Of a DNA stretch of 64,000 nucleotides, positions 8,145 to 18,156 are shown in pieces; position 1 is the stretch's first letter; the number at the start of each line of letters is the position of its first letter. The DNA is from an uncultured Agathobacter sp. (GTDB lineage: Bacteria > Bacillota > Clostridia > Lachnospirales > Lachnospiraceae). The position numbers and the translations under genes were made by a program. The notes beneath the pieces were generated by a model, which saw only the letters and a program-made list of their open reading frames with translations, was not told the origin of the DNA and searched no databases. The stretch is from the NCBI GenBank assembly GCA_945910395.1, contig CAMDYX010000002.1:1-64000 (forward strand), written 5' to 3'.

Positions 8145-10733
8145 TTACTTCGTGGCAAGATAGCTCTTTAGGCTCTTCTTAAGCTGTCCCGTCACAACAT
8201 CAGACCCACTTAAGTCGATGCCGCAGAAAACAATGATTGCCTCTCCTATTTTCCTTTCAAACAGAAGTGCATTCCTTGTATTGTCCACATAGTTTGGAAC
8301 AAGCTCCATAATCGGAGTGATATTCGTCTGCTTCGTCAAATCAAGTGCTACTGATTTTTCTAAAAGCTCCTTCCACTGGTAGTCCGGATACTTTCCGGTA
8401 GGAAACTCCCCGAAAACCGGATGCGTTTCATCAATGATCGCTCCGCAGGGCTTTTTCGACGGAAAATGTACCGGAGACCAAAATACCGGGATGAAGCTTC
8501 CCTCTATGGTATTCCCCATAAGGCGGATATCGGCAATCGCCTTTCCTCCATTTTCAATAACCTGATCTAACTCCTCTTTTGTCCGTATCACAGATATGGT
8601 TTCCTCTTCGTTTTCCTTCGGATATACGAAGATTCTCCAGCTGTTTACAAACTCCTCCACCGCTACCGTAACCAAAAGCTGTGCTGCTTTTGTGATACCC
8701 TGTAACGGAATTTTAATTTCAGATGCCCTCGTATTTTCTTCATAGAAGATTTCTTTTGTCCCATCATTCTTTACCTGGTACAGTTTTACCCGAAACAGCG
8801 GTTTTTCTATCTCTTCCTGTCCAAAATTGTAAAGAGAAAGCTTTGCACAAATCTCTTCCTCGTTGCTATAGATTCGCTTCGCATTCCAAAGCGGAACCTG
8901 CGGCCCGCAAAAGCATCTCCACTCCTTGGGTGTAACAACCCCCTTACTTCTTGCAAAAACATCCAGCACACCTATGGTTGCGGTGCTTTGTCCGGTGTAA
9001 TCCGTAAGGGACAGAAGCTCAAATCCTCCCATTCCCTTTGTCCGAAGGACCGCTTCGATATCTTCCTTGTAGAGCTTTACTGCCAGATCCCCGGAAGCCT
9101 TTATATAGTCTTCCTTTCTGTCGTAAACGCCTTTTGCCTTCATTTCCTTTCGAATGACATCGAAGTTCACCGGTAACATATTCCCGGTATAATCCTCGAT
9201 GATATCCACATCCGGGTAGACGCAGTACTGTCCTACTTCAAAGGTAACAATCGGCGCCGGAACATCTGATACCGCTTTATCATAACATAGCCCGGTGTCT
9301 TTTGCTACCTCATCCTGCAAATCCTGGATACGTGCCATGTTGTGATACGCGCGAAAAGCGCTGAAATAATCCTCATATGGTGACATGGGATGATCAAAGT
9401 TTGAGGTCATGGTGTACAGATGGCGGTCATCATAGCTTTTCGCAGCCCGAAGAATGTCCTCTAAGGTCTCAAAGTCTCCGATATTCTCATTTCCGTTGGA
9501 AAACAAAAAGAAGCTTGGATGATTTCCGTAGGATTTTAGGATGGTGTACATCTGCCGCATATAATAGTCACGATGCACCGGGTCATCCCCGAATTCGATT
9601 CCGCAGACATCCCGGTTTAACCACAGTGGCATTTCGATGGAATAGTACATTCCCACTTCGTCCGCTGCCGCAAATGCTGCCTCGGGTGGGCACCATGCAT
9701 GAAAACGGATATGATTGATTCCGTACTCCTTGATGGCAAGCAGGCGCTTTTTCCAGAACTCCTCATCTGTTGGCGGATATCCCGTAATCGGAAACTGCGC
9801 ACAGTCTATGGTTCCCCGAAGGGATAATCCATGTCCGTTCAGGCGAAACTGCTTCTCTTCTACCGAAAGATAACGCATTCCAAAGGAAAACATTTTTTCA
9901 TCCGTTACGTTTTTATCCTGATCGGCTAAGGTTATCTGCAGTCTGTATAAGTCCGGATGAAACTCATCCCACAAGCGGATATTTTTTACCGGATAGAAAA
10001 GGTAATCCGTCTGCTTCGAGGTCCAGGTTGTAATTTTTACCGTAAGCTCTTCCTTTGCCTTTCCATCCGGGTCAATCAGGCAAAGCGTAACATAAGCCTC
10101 TTCCTCCTCCAAGGGAACGTGCTGATTCGTTGCGGTAACAAGGCGAACCCTTATGCCGTCCTCCTTCGGGAAAATTTCTGCCCGTTCAATATGCAACAGC
10201 TCCTGTGCAACAAGCTTTAACTCTCCGATTACGCCGTTCCAGTACCCCTGGGTATCCACCGAATATCCGCTTGCCATCTCATACATACTGACAAGATTTC
10301 GATTATCGATCCGAAGTGTAAGGGTATGTGTCCCTTTAGAAAGCTTTCCGGTCAGATCATAGCTATGAGGGGCGGACAGATCAATGATTTCCCGTCCGAT
10401 CTGTACCCCGTCAATCCAAAGCATGGAGGAGATATTCACCCGCTCCAAGGACAGCCGGATGCTTTTCCCCTCAAAGGAATCCGGTATGTCAATTTCTCTC
10501 TGCAGCCAAAGCGGTGCGATGTACTCATACCGTTCGATGGGGGCACGGACCGCTTCCTTGCAGTAGCTGTCATAATATTCTTTTTTTACCCCGATTTTGT
10601 TGTCACAGGTGGAACCCGGAAGCACAAAGGTGCTCTCCGAAAATACCTGCTTATAGTATTCCTGCGGGATTCCCACATCCTGCTCATCTGTTTTATAGCG
10701 CCAGTTCCCGGCTAATGATAATATTTGTTCCAT
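8145..10733 (-). CDS. GH2 family glycoside hydrolase
   Basis: sugar-binding N-domain (LWLQREIDIPDSFEGKSIRLSLERV), acid/base region LFSNGNENIGD, nucleophile-like TFEVGQY. Confidence 0.85.
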   Translation of the reverse strand: MEQILSLAGNWRYKTDEQDVGIPQEYYKQVFSESTFVLPGSTCDNKIGVKKEYYDSYCKEAVRAPIERYEYIAPLWLQREIDIPDSFEGKSIRLSLERVNISSMLWIDGVQIGREIIDLSAPHSYDLTGKLSKGTHTLTLRIDNRNLVSMYEMASGYSVDTQGYWNGVIGELKLVAQELLHIERAEIFPKEDGIRVRLVTATNQHVPLEEEEAYVTLCLIDPDGKAKEELTVKITTWTSKQTDYLFYPVKNIRLWDEFHPDLYRLQITLADQDKNVTDEKMFSFGMRYLSVEEKQFRLNGHGLSLRGTIDCAQFPITGYPPTDEEFWKKRLLAIKEYGINHIRFHAWCPPEAAFAAADEVGMYYSIEMPLWLNRDVCGIEFGDDPVHRDYYMRQMYTILKSYGNHPSFFLFSNGNENIGDFETLEDILRAAKSYDDRHLYTMTSNFDHPMSPYEDYFSAFRAYHNMARIQDLQDEVAKDTGLCYDKAVSDVPAPIVTFEVGQYCVYPDVDIIEDYTGNMLPVNFDVIRKEMKAKGVYDRKEDYIKASGDLAVKLYKEDIEAVLRTKGMGGFELLSLTDYTGQSTATIGVLDVFARSKGVVTPKEWRCFCGPQVPLWNAKRIYSNEEEICAKLSLYNFGQEEIEKPLFRVKLYQVKNDGTKEIFYEENTRASEIKIPLQGITKAAQLLVTVAVEEFVNSWRIFVYPKENEEETISVIRTKEELDQVIENGGKAIADIRLMGNTIEGSFIPVFWSPVHFPSKKPCGAIIDETHPVFGEFPTGKYPDYQWKELLEKSVALDLTKQTNITPIMELVPNYVDNTRNALLFERKIGEAIIVFCGIDLSGSDVVTGQLKKSLKSYLATK

Positions 10734-10745
10734 AAAAATCCCCTT

Positions 10746-12776
10746 CTAAAACTCCCTGTAAAAATCATCCTTCATCTCTGAGGTAACCAGATATGCTTCT
10801 TTTCCATAAATGAGACTTGCGGGGAGTCTCCAGATACTTCCATGGTAAAATTCATCTGCCACCAATTCCCCGTTCGCATAAACCTGCGCTGCATCGCAGA
10901 CATCCGGGATTTCCACAAAGCCCTCTGCCGTATCCACCCTTAGCTTATACCAGCTTCTTTCCCGCTGCCCTCCAATGGAAAGCTCATAGTCATATTTTAA
11001 TGCAAAGGGTTCCTCGCAGGATTCTCTCTTTAGCTCTACCGTCTTGGATGGCGAAATGCGTTTTACCTCGCCCTGGTCTAAATACAGATCCTGTCCATCT
11101 CCCAGGCACAATTTGTTGTTTAGCTTTCTTGCATATCTGGCCTGATCAAAGGTCAGAAGAACGAAGGTCACTTTCCCCTTTTTAAATCCATCAATCTTTC
11201 CTGCATGGGGCTCTAGCACGCTTCCGTCATCAAATTCAAAGCGGGCTTTTACTCCCGGAATCTCGATAAAGTAGTAGGTGCTTCCCACCTTGCAAAGCGG
11301 CTGGGCCGTTGCAGTCTTTAGCACTTCTGTTCCACATTTCATATAAAATGGCATAAAGAAGCAGACTTTTCCACATACATCAATGGGCGGAAATACCGCA
11401 CTTCCTGTGTCTATGACAACATCCTTGATATCTGCTATCGGAGTGTGTCTCTGGTGATGATTGATAAACACAAATCCGCTTTTTCCATCGGTTCGCATGC
11501 TGTAGCGAAGGGATGTACAATCATCCCTTTCCACAAACTCTTTTGCCGCAACATACTCCATAGGAGCAAGCACATCCCCAAAGTCCGCAACAAACAGATT
11601 GAGTAAATGAAACAGACGATAATGCTCCCGGATTTCTCCAAACTCCGAGATGGGAGCCTGAAAATCATAGGAAATCGTTGGATAATCGTTTGGATATCCG
11701 CACTGCTTGTCCTCATTTAGGGCATGGAATTTGCCCAGCTTATGCTGGCCTCCGTGATACATATAATATCCGATCAGATTGTTCCCACAGCCCAGCTTTA
11801 TGAGGGATGCCGCATATACATCAAAGGGATCAATGATGGATCTTCTGTGGTGGGTGCTTTCGATTCCTCCCCCCATCTCACAGGTTGCAAATGGAAAGTC
11901 CTCATAGGGCAGCCGTCCAACCGGCGGAATCAGGGAATCGCCAAATTCTGTAATCTCCCTTAAATCTGCCCCGACTGCCCCTTCATTTCGCATTGGCTGA
12001 AAAAAGAAATGCATGGAGGGTGGAAGTAAATCGGTATGAGGCTCCCAGGGGTATTCCACGTAACCGCCAAATACGGGAAGTACTTCCTTAAGGGGAAGTC
12101 TTGCTCCGTCCGGCCGGTTCCATCCGGTAGCTGTATATATTGGCGCACGGAATCCAATCTCTAATGCCAGTTCCTTTAAGGCAGCGATATAGTCTGCGTT
12201 ATCCACACATTCGTTCTCAATCTGGATTGCAATGATATTGCCTCCCTGATCGTAAAACAGCCCATCCACCTGCTCGTAGATTTTCGTCCAATATCGTTTT
12301 ACCTGATTCATGAAGCCCTCATTTGTATCACGAAGAGCATATTTTTTTTCATTCAGCCAGTCCGGAAATCCTCCGTTTCTCGCCTCCCCATGGGACCAGG
12401 GGCCGAAGCGAAGCACCAGATCAAGGTCTAAATTCTTACATTCTTCGATAAAGGCACGAATATCCTGATTGCCGGAAAAATCAAAGATTCCCTCCTCCTC
12501 TTCATGATAATTCCAGAAAAGATAGGTTGAGATTACCCCGATTCCACCTGCCTTCATTTTGCATAGCTCCCTATGCCAGTTCTCCCGCTTATCTCTGGAA
12601 AAGTGGTACTCTCCCATTGCTCCGATCCAGGGTTTTCCATTCCTTTCCAAATACAAGCTGGTCACATCTATGGTCTCACCGGAGGGATTGCTGCCTCCCA
12701 TATGAAGATGTCCCCGTTTGATTTTGGATTTGTGATACTCCTTAAACTGATACTTCATGACTTCCTCCAACATCAC
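10746..12776 (-). CDS. GH35-like glycoside hydrolase (divergent beta-galactosidase); probable start MKYQF near 12758
   Basis: GEYHFSRDKRENWHRELCKMKAGGIGVISTYLFWNYHEEEEGIFDFSGNQDI and GGNIIAIQIENECVDN. Confidence 0.8.
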   Translation of the reverse strand: MMLEEVMKYQFKEYHKSKIKRGHLHMGGSNPSGETIDVTSLYLERNGKPWIGAMGEYHFSRDKRENWHRELCKMKAGGIGVISTYLFWNYHEEEEGIFDFSGNQDIRAFIEECKNLDLDLVLRFGPWSHGEARNGGFPDWLNEKKYALRDTNEGFMNQVKRYWTKIYEQVDGLFYDQGGNIIAIQIENECVDNADYIAALKELALEIGFRAPIYTATGWNRPDGARLPLKEVLPVFGGYVEYPWEPHTDLLPPSMHFFFQPMRNEGAVGADLREITEFGDSLIPPVGRLPYEDFPFATCEMGGGIESTHHRRSIIDPFDVYAASLIKLGCGNNLIGYYMYHGGQHKLGKFHALNEDKQCGYPNDYPTISYDFQAPISEFGEIREHYRLFHLLNLFVADFGDVLAPMEYVAAKEFVERDDCTSLRYSMRTDGKSGFVFINHHQRHTPIADIKDVVIDTGSAVFPPIDVCGKVCFFMPFYMKCGTEVLKTATAQPLCKVGSTYYFIEIPGVKARFEFDDGSVLEPHAGKIDGFKKGKVTFVLLTFDQARYARKLNNKLCLGDGQDLYLDQGEVKRISPSKTVELKRESCEEPFALKYDYELSIGGQRERSWYKLRVDTAEGFVEIPDVCDAAQVYANGELVADEFYHGSIWRLPASLIYGKEAYLVTSEMKDDFYREF

Positions 12777-12780
12777 ATCC

Positions 12781-12815
12781 AGCCGCCTGCAAAAACAGGC
12801 GGCTTTCTTTTTTCT
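12781..12815. other. intercistronic GC-rich hairpin with T-tract on + side
   Basis: AGCCGCCTG-caaaaa-CAGGCGGCT followed by TTCTTTTTT on the + strand. Confidence 0.6.
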
Positions 12816-12819
12816 ACTT

Positions 12820-15800
12820 CTATTCTACTTCCTTTAAATACATGGTTGCCATCATGTGGGATGGCTCCAGCTCTAGTGCCTGATGCAAAAATTCCCTTGC
12901 CTTATCCCTGTTTCCAAGTCCCAGATTTCCCAGGGCCATCAGATAGTAGCAATGGGCTTTGTTTCTGATCGTATAGTCCTCATCAAAGATCATAAACTCC
13001 GGAAGGGAAACAGCAAAATATTCGATTTTCATTTCGTCCCACAGGTGTTTTTCACCATAGTCGATGAGCCGGTAGAATCTGGCTTTACTCTGGGCATCTG
13101 CTCCCAGCTCCTTCTTCGCCAGTCCCTGATACATAATCATATCTGCCGGCTGATCATTATAATACATCATTCCCGCCGGTTCGTCAGTCCCTATTGTGGC
13201 AAGCTCAAAATATGCTTCCGCCTCCCTGGTCTTTCCCTGCATGTTACAAGCAAGTCCCAGATGATAAAAAATGTGATTATCCTTTGTTCCCTCCAGCTTT
13301 CCTTCCCCCAGGTTTTCGGGATACACAAGTGCTTTTTTCAGCAATTCCTCTGCCTTTTGCGGCTCCTGTCGCAAAAGAGCTTCTTTTGCAAGGGAAAGAA
13401 GCGCCAGCACATACTGGGTGGTAACCTTTCCTTCCCCGCCTTCCCAGGCATGAAAATGGCGGCTCATGCAAAGCTCATAGGCTCTTTTATGTTCTCCCAC
13501 CATATTACAAAGGGTAATGTATTCCACAAAGAGATCATCTCGTTTTTTTACCACCTCTTTGTGTAGCTCGTAGTTTAACAGCCGCTCCTTGAAGGTATAA
13601 TTTAACTTCTTATACAGCTGGTCCAGCTCTAAGAATATCCGGGCATCCTCCATGTCCAGCTCAAAGGCCTTTTCCAATTCCTTTTTTGCTGCCTCCTTAT
13701 CGGAAAGCTTGTTGTAATATGCCAGTGCAAGGTTACGATGTACCGTAGCAAATCCCGGATACTGCTCCTTTGCCATTTCCCACAGGGTGATGGAGCGCTT
13801 CCACTGCAGCTTATCAAAATAAAGATTTCCGAGATAGTAAGCCGCCATTCCTGCATCATACCAGTCTACTGCATAGCTTAGTACCGCGATGTCCTCCAGC
13901 TTATTGGGGAAGCAGTAGGAAGAGTCCGTCTGTTCTGCAATACGGATCCATTGCTCTGCCTTAGCTTCCTCTCCCAGCTTATGCAGATAAAAAGCTTTAT
14001 AATAGGCTATAAGCGGTGATTCCTCCTTACAGAGCGTAAGAATTTGAAGCGCCTCCTCGTATGCCCCAAACTCCCCATAATCTCTTGCGATCATCAGGAA
14101 GTTCTGATAAAAATCACGCATCAGATTGCATAAGGCCTCCTTCTTTTGCAAATCCTCCCCAGGCTCCATTTCTCCCGGAGCAGCTTCCAGAAGAATCTGC
14201 TCATAGCGGCTCATAAAATCAAAGGGATCGATTTTTAAGCTCTCGGATACTGCAAGCTTTGCCTCCTGCGTTTTTCCCATCTTTCGCAGAAGATGGGTCC
14301 GAAGTGCTCTTGCCTTGATGTTGTGGGCATTTTTCACAAGAGCCTTCTCCACCATTTCCAAGGCATGGTCATAGTCCTTGTTTTCTGTGTCAATGGCTGC
14401 CAGATAGTAGAAGCTCATCTCCTGCTGCTCGTTGCTCCAGGTTGCCTTAAAGAAAGCGTCATAGGCTTCTTTCTTTTCTCCAAGATAAAAATTTGTAAGC
14501 CCAAGATTATAGTATGCCTCGCTATCGTAAGGATTCGGATTTCGCTTTGTAAGCCGTTCAATGGCTTTTTTAAAATAACTCTTTGCCTCCAAAAAACAGC
14601 CCCGTCTGAAAAGCAGCATTCCATAGGCATTATTGATCCGGATATCCCCCGGGTCCCGCTTTAATCCTTCCAGATAATACGGGTCAGGCAGATACGTGGC
14701 ATGGCGGTACTGCTCGATATGTAAACCGGCCAGATACAGCTCCTCGTTGGTTTGGATGGTTTCTGGGTCCCCAATGGCTTCTGCCGGGTCCGGGAGTTTT
14801 TCAATCTCCTGTTTCTTTTTTGTGTAGGAGACCAGTTCCTTATCCCCCTCCATTACAGAAACGGTAAGCTTCGTCTCATCCTCTATGACTGCTGCAATCT
14901 CATCCTCAAAAATTTCTGTGGGAGAAATCTGCTGCTCTTTTTTGTAGATTTCCTTTCCCTCATAATGCAGAAGAACCTCTGCCTGATGTACGCCGGTGGC
15001 ATATACAATAACCCGGATCGTCTTTTCTGTTACCTCAAGATTTACCGCAGCATCAATGGTTGCATTTTTTACCTGCCCCACCGCCTTGTAGGGCATAAAA
15101 TACTGGTGAAAGGTCTTCTCCTCATAGGGCTTTAACCAGGTAAAATCCGGCTGATTATCCGTATAGACACCGGTCATAAGCTCCACATACGGGCCGTCTT
15201 CATCCGTCAGATTCCGATCCCAGGCTTTTCCGAAATCCCCGTTTCCCCAGGTCCATTGCTTTTTCCCCGGAGAAATGTGATGGTCTGCCACATGAAGGAT
15301 TCCTGCCTCCTTTTGATAATCATAGCCTCCGACAAAATTGTAATCGGACTTTTCCGCCATGTAGCTGGTGGGAACCGGAATGTTTTTATAGCGGGAGATA
15401 TCCACACCCTCGCTGTAATCCTTTTTATAATATACACCGGTGGCAATGGGGAACCTGGACACATCCCGCTTTCCATGGTCCATCACCGCATGAACATCCG
15501 GTGGAAAAATTGACTGGGTATAGTCATTCACCGACACCGCAGGATTTGCCCACCACAGGAAGGTCTGTGGCATCGGGGTACGATTATAAAGCTGTCCGGT
15601 AATCTCGATATATGCTTTTCCCGGATAAAGGGTAAATTTTGTAATCCCTTTTGTTCCGTACATCTGATCCACATCATGGCACATGACGGTTTTACTTCCA
15701 TCCTCATTTTCAAAAAGACTGTAATCCACCGGTAAAAACGTGGTTGGTCTGTGATGCTGCGGCCAGTTAAACTCAATTCCGCCGGAAATCCACGGTCCTG

Positions 15801-16119
15801 TCAGTCCTACAAGAGCCGGCTTGATTACCTGATTATAGTAAACAAAATCATAATCGTTTGTCTTGTCGTAGGCTCTTTGAATTCTTCCACCCAGCTCCGG
15901 GAGAATCATAATTTTCAGATATTCATTTTCCAGAAAAACGGCGTGGTATTCCTTATCCTTTTTCTCATCCTCTATTTTCTCAATGGTGGGATAGGGATAC
16001 ACCTTTCCCGAGCTTCCCTGATACACTCGTTTATCCAGAAAAATCGGATTTTTCTCTGCCTCCCCAATCTCATAGGTCGGTATCACAACGACCTCTTCCC
16101 ATACCCTTACTTCTTCCAT
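12820..16119 (-). CDS. DUF5107 domain + tetratricopeptide repeat protein (1099 aa)
   Basis: N-terminal KIMILPELGGRIQRAYDKTNDYDFVYYNQVIKPALVGLTGPWISGGIEFNWPQHHRPTTF (DUF5107-like), then multiple TPR-like repeats. Confidence 0.85.
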   Translation of the reverse strand: MEEVRVWEEVVVIPTYEIGEAEKNPIFLDKRVYQGSSGKVYPYPTIEKIEDEKKDKEYHAVFLENEYLKIMILPELGGRIQRAYDKTNDYDFVYYNQVIKPALVGLTGPWISGGIEFNWPQHHRPTTFLPVDYSLFENEDGSKTVMCHDVDQMYGTKGITKFTLYPGKAYIEITGQLYNRTPMPQTFLWWANPAVSVNDYTQSIFPPDVHAVMDHGKRDVSRFPIATGVYYKKDYSEGVDISRYKNIPVPTSYMAEKSDYNFVGGYDYQKEAGILHVADHHISPGKKQWTWGNGDFGKAWDRNLTDEDGPYVELMTGVYTDNQPDFTWLKPYEEKTFHQYFMPYKAVGQVKNATIDAAVNLEVTEKTIRVIVYATGVHQAEVLLHYEGKEIYKKEQQISPTEIFEDEIAAVIEDETKLTVSVMEGDKELVSYTKKKQEIEKLPDPAEAIGDPETIQTNEELYLAGLHIEQYRHATYLPDPYYLEGLKRDPGDIRINNAYGMLLFRRGCFLEAKSYFKKAIERLTKRNPNPYDSEAYYNLGLTNFYLGEKKEAYDAFFKATWSNEQQEMSFYYLAAIDTENKDYDHALEMVEKALVKNAHNIKARALRTHLLRKMGKTQEAKLAVSESLKIDPFDFMSRYEQILLEAAPGEMEPGEDLQKKEALCNLMRDFYQNFLMIARDYGEFGAYEEALQILTLCKEESPLIAYYKAFYLHKLGEEAKAEQWIRIAEQTDSSYCFPNKLEDIAVLSYAVDWYDAGMAAYYLGNLYFDKLQWKRSITLWEMAKEQYPGFATVHRNLALAYYNKLSDKEAAKKELEKAFELDMEDARIFLELDQLYKKLNYTFKERLLNYELHKEVVKKRDDLFVEYITLCNMVGEHKRAYELCMSRHFHAWEGGEGKVTTQYVLALLSLAKEALLRQEPQKAEELLKKALVYPENLGEGKLEGTKDNHIFYHLGLACNMQGKTREAEAYFELATIGTDEPAGMMYYNDQPADMIMYQGLAKKELGADAQSKARFYRLIDYGEKHLWDEMKIEYFAVSLPEFMIFDEDYTIRNKAHCYYLMALGNLGLGNRDKAREFLHQALELEPSHMMATMYLKEVE

Positions 16120-16164
16120 AGCGACCTCCCTTTTGTTTCCTTTTCAAGTATACTCTTTCATCCT

Positions 16165-16340
16165 CCCTTACGGGAAACTGTTCTTGAATGAATTTGCGTA
16201 TTTGCATCAGAACCCACTTTCGTTTGTAAAAAGCGCAGCGGTACTAAATTCGCAATGAATTGCTCATTAAGTGCCGACGCTTTTTAAACGTTCTGATGCA
16301 AATAGCAAAATTCATTCTTAGGAACAGTTTCCCGAAAGGG
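16165..16340. repeat. long-hairpin intergenic repeat (family 1), copy C
   Basis: CCCTTACGGGAAACTGTTCTTGAATGAATTTGC ... GCAAAATTCATTCTTAGGAACAGTTTCCCGAAAGGG with same core. Confidence 0.92.
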
Positions 16341-16474
16341 ATTTCTAATTAGTGTAAATATAGCACTTAGTCCTAAGATTATGAATGAGAAAAAGTATCC
16401 ATTTATTTAGAAAAATTGCTTTCCTTTATTCTTCCATATTATTATAATATTCCATATATGAAAGGAGTTTTATT

Positions 16475-17323
16475 TTGAAATCTTGCGAATCACATGTTCA
16501 TAGTTCTTCCAATTATTATAACTACACCCCCAGCCTGATCGGAAAAGAAACGTTCTTTTATCCGATTGCCATCGGGCACTTCATTTATGAACCGGGATAT
16601 CATCAGAGGCGCAGCTCCTTTGACAGCTTTCTTCTTTTATACATCAAGTCCGGCTCCATGAATTTTTGCATAGGGGATCAGACTATTACCGCAGAGACAG
16701 ATAGCTTTGTCTTCCTCGACTGCTATCGCCCCCATGAATACTTTACAGACAACACCTGCGATTGTCTCTGGATTCATTTTGACGGACCGGTAGCCCGTGG
16801 TTACTATGCCCTGATAGCAGAAAAACTGGGAAATCATTTTATGCTTTTGGATGGCTTTCCTGCCTACTCCCATATGCAAAAGCTCTACGACATCTTTGCG
16901 CACAGTATGCCGATCCGTGAGGCAGAGCTTTCGAAACTGATTTCCGACACTCTTACCCTGTTCCTGCTGCATTCTTCCGAAAGGGATCAACAGAATACTT
17001 CTGTTTTTGACGAGATCCGTTCCTATATCAACGAGTCGTATTGGGAGGATATTACCACTCCATACCTTGCGCAGCTTGCACATCTAAGTCCTTACCATTT
17101 TATTCGTCGTTTCAAAAAAGAAACCGGCTTCACCCCTCATGAGTACCTTCTTCAGACGCGGATTGGCGCCGCCAAATATATGCTCATGAACACGGCTCTG
17201 CCGGTAAAAGATATTTGTTTTGCATGCGGTTTTTCCTGCGAAAGCATCTTTTGCACCGCATTCAAAAAGATGGTGGGAGTATCTCCCTTACAATACCGCA
17301 GAAAATCCTATCCTGCGATATAG
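16475..17323 (+). CDS. AraC family transcriptional regulator (TTG start)
   Basis: C-terminal LAQLAHLSPYHFIRRFKKETGFTPHEYLLQTRIGAAKYMLMNTALPVKDICFACGF; AAAGGAG RBS upstream of TTG. Confidence 0.9.
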   Translation: MKSCESHVHSSSNYYNYTPSLIGKETFFYPIAIGHFIYEPGYHQRRSSFDSFLLLYIKSGSMNFCIGDQTITAETDSFVFLDCYRPHEYFTDNTCDCLWIHFDGPVARGYYALIAEKLGNHFMLLDGFPAYSHMQKLYDIFAHSMPIREAELSKLISDTLTLFLLHSSERDQQNTSVFDEIRSYINESYWEDITTPYLAQLAHLSPYHFIRRFKKETGFTPHEYLLQTRIGAAKYMLMNTALPVKDICFACGFSCESIFCTAFKKMVGVSPLQYRRKSYPAI

Positions 17324-18156
17324 GTTTCCCCTGGTTTGATTTCTACGGTCTTACCATCCACCAAAAGCCATACCGGCATTGCCGATGGATTCTTGATCAT
17401 GGTCCGATCCGCACTATACTCCAGATTCTGCAAAGCCTGCTCATAGAAGAAAATCTCGATGTTCGTTGCATACCATACATCCGGCTGTCCGGACAATCTC
17501 TGTAAGGTCTCTTCCATAAGCTCCCAGGTCTCATGTCCATCCAGCTCGTAGCTATGTCCCCAGATGTACAAAAGCTTTTGATAGTTATAGTGGCTCTGTT
17601 CGGTTTTATCCTTTAAAAACCGGGTAATTAACATTTCCATCGTATCGTCGCCGAAATGACAGCTCGGATGCCACGCCATAAAGTCTCTTGGCACACCAAG
17701 GGTTTTGGTAGCAACCGTAGTGCGGCTATAGTGAATTCCGCATTCCTTTAAGACAGAAATCACCGTATCGTCATAAGTTCCAAAAGGATATGCCATTCCT
17801 GTAACCGGATAACCCACCAGACGCTCCAGGTTCTTGCGATCCTCCATGACCTCATAACGGATGGCATCCTTATTCAGATACACCAGATTTGGATGGGAAA
17901 TCGTGTGAACCGCAACCTCATGGCCTTTATATAGCTGTGCCACTTCGCTTTCTTCAATCTTGTTGTGTGTGGTTTCTTTGATGAAATTTCCGTTGGCCTT
18001 TGCCAGCTTTCCAAAGCATCCGGAGTCCAGATTAAAGGTTCCACGAATGCCGTATTTATTGAACAATTCCACCAGACGACGGTCCTGGGTCACTCCGTCA
18101 TCGTAGCTGAAGGTCAGACATTTTTCTTTTCCGTTATAAAATAATGGTTTCATCAT
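17308..18156 (-). CDS. polysaccharide deacetylase family protein
   Basis: CLTFSYDDGVTQDRRLVELFNKYGIRGTFNLDSG, HEVAVHTISHPNL, GMAYPFGTYDD. Confidence 0.9.
   Translation of the reverse strand: MMKPLFYNGKEKCLTFSYDDGVTQDRRLVELFNKYGIRGTFNLDSGCFGKLAKANGNFIKETTHNKIEESEVAQLYKGHEVAVHTISHPNLVYLNKDAIRYEVMEDRKNLERLVGYPVTGMAYPFGTYDDTVISVLKECGIHYSRTTVATKTLGVPRDFMAWHPSCHFGDDTMEMLITRFLKDKTEQSHYNYQKLLYIWGHSYELDGHETWELMEETLQRLSGQPDVWYATNIEIFFYEQALQNLEYSADRTMIKNPSAMPVWLLVDGKTVEIKPGETYIAG

Noticed and set aside
12781-12815. Rho-independent terminator for the minus-strand operon
   Set aside because: The T-tract lies on the + strand side; in minus-strand RNA the hairpin is preceded by A-rich sequence and followed by GGATGTGATG, so it was listed only as a hairpin.
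12883-13566. 227-aa + strand ORF opposite the DUF5107-TPR gene
   Set aside because: Fully antisense to a convincing TPR coding sequence; composition is that of a shadow ORF and it has no family resemblance.
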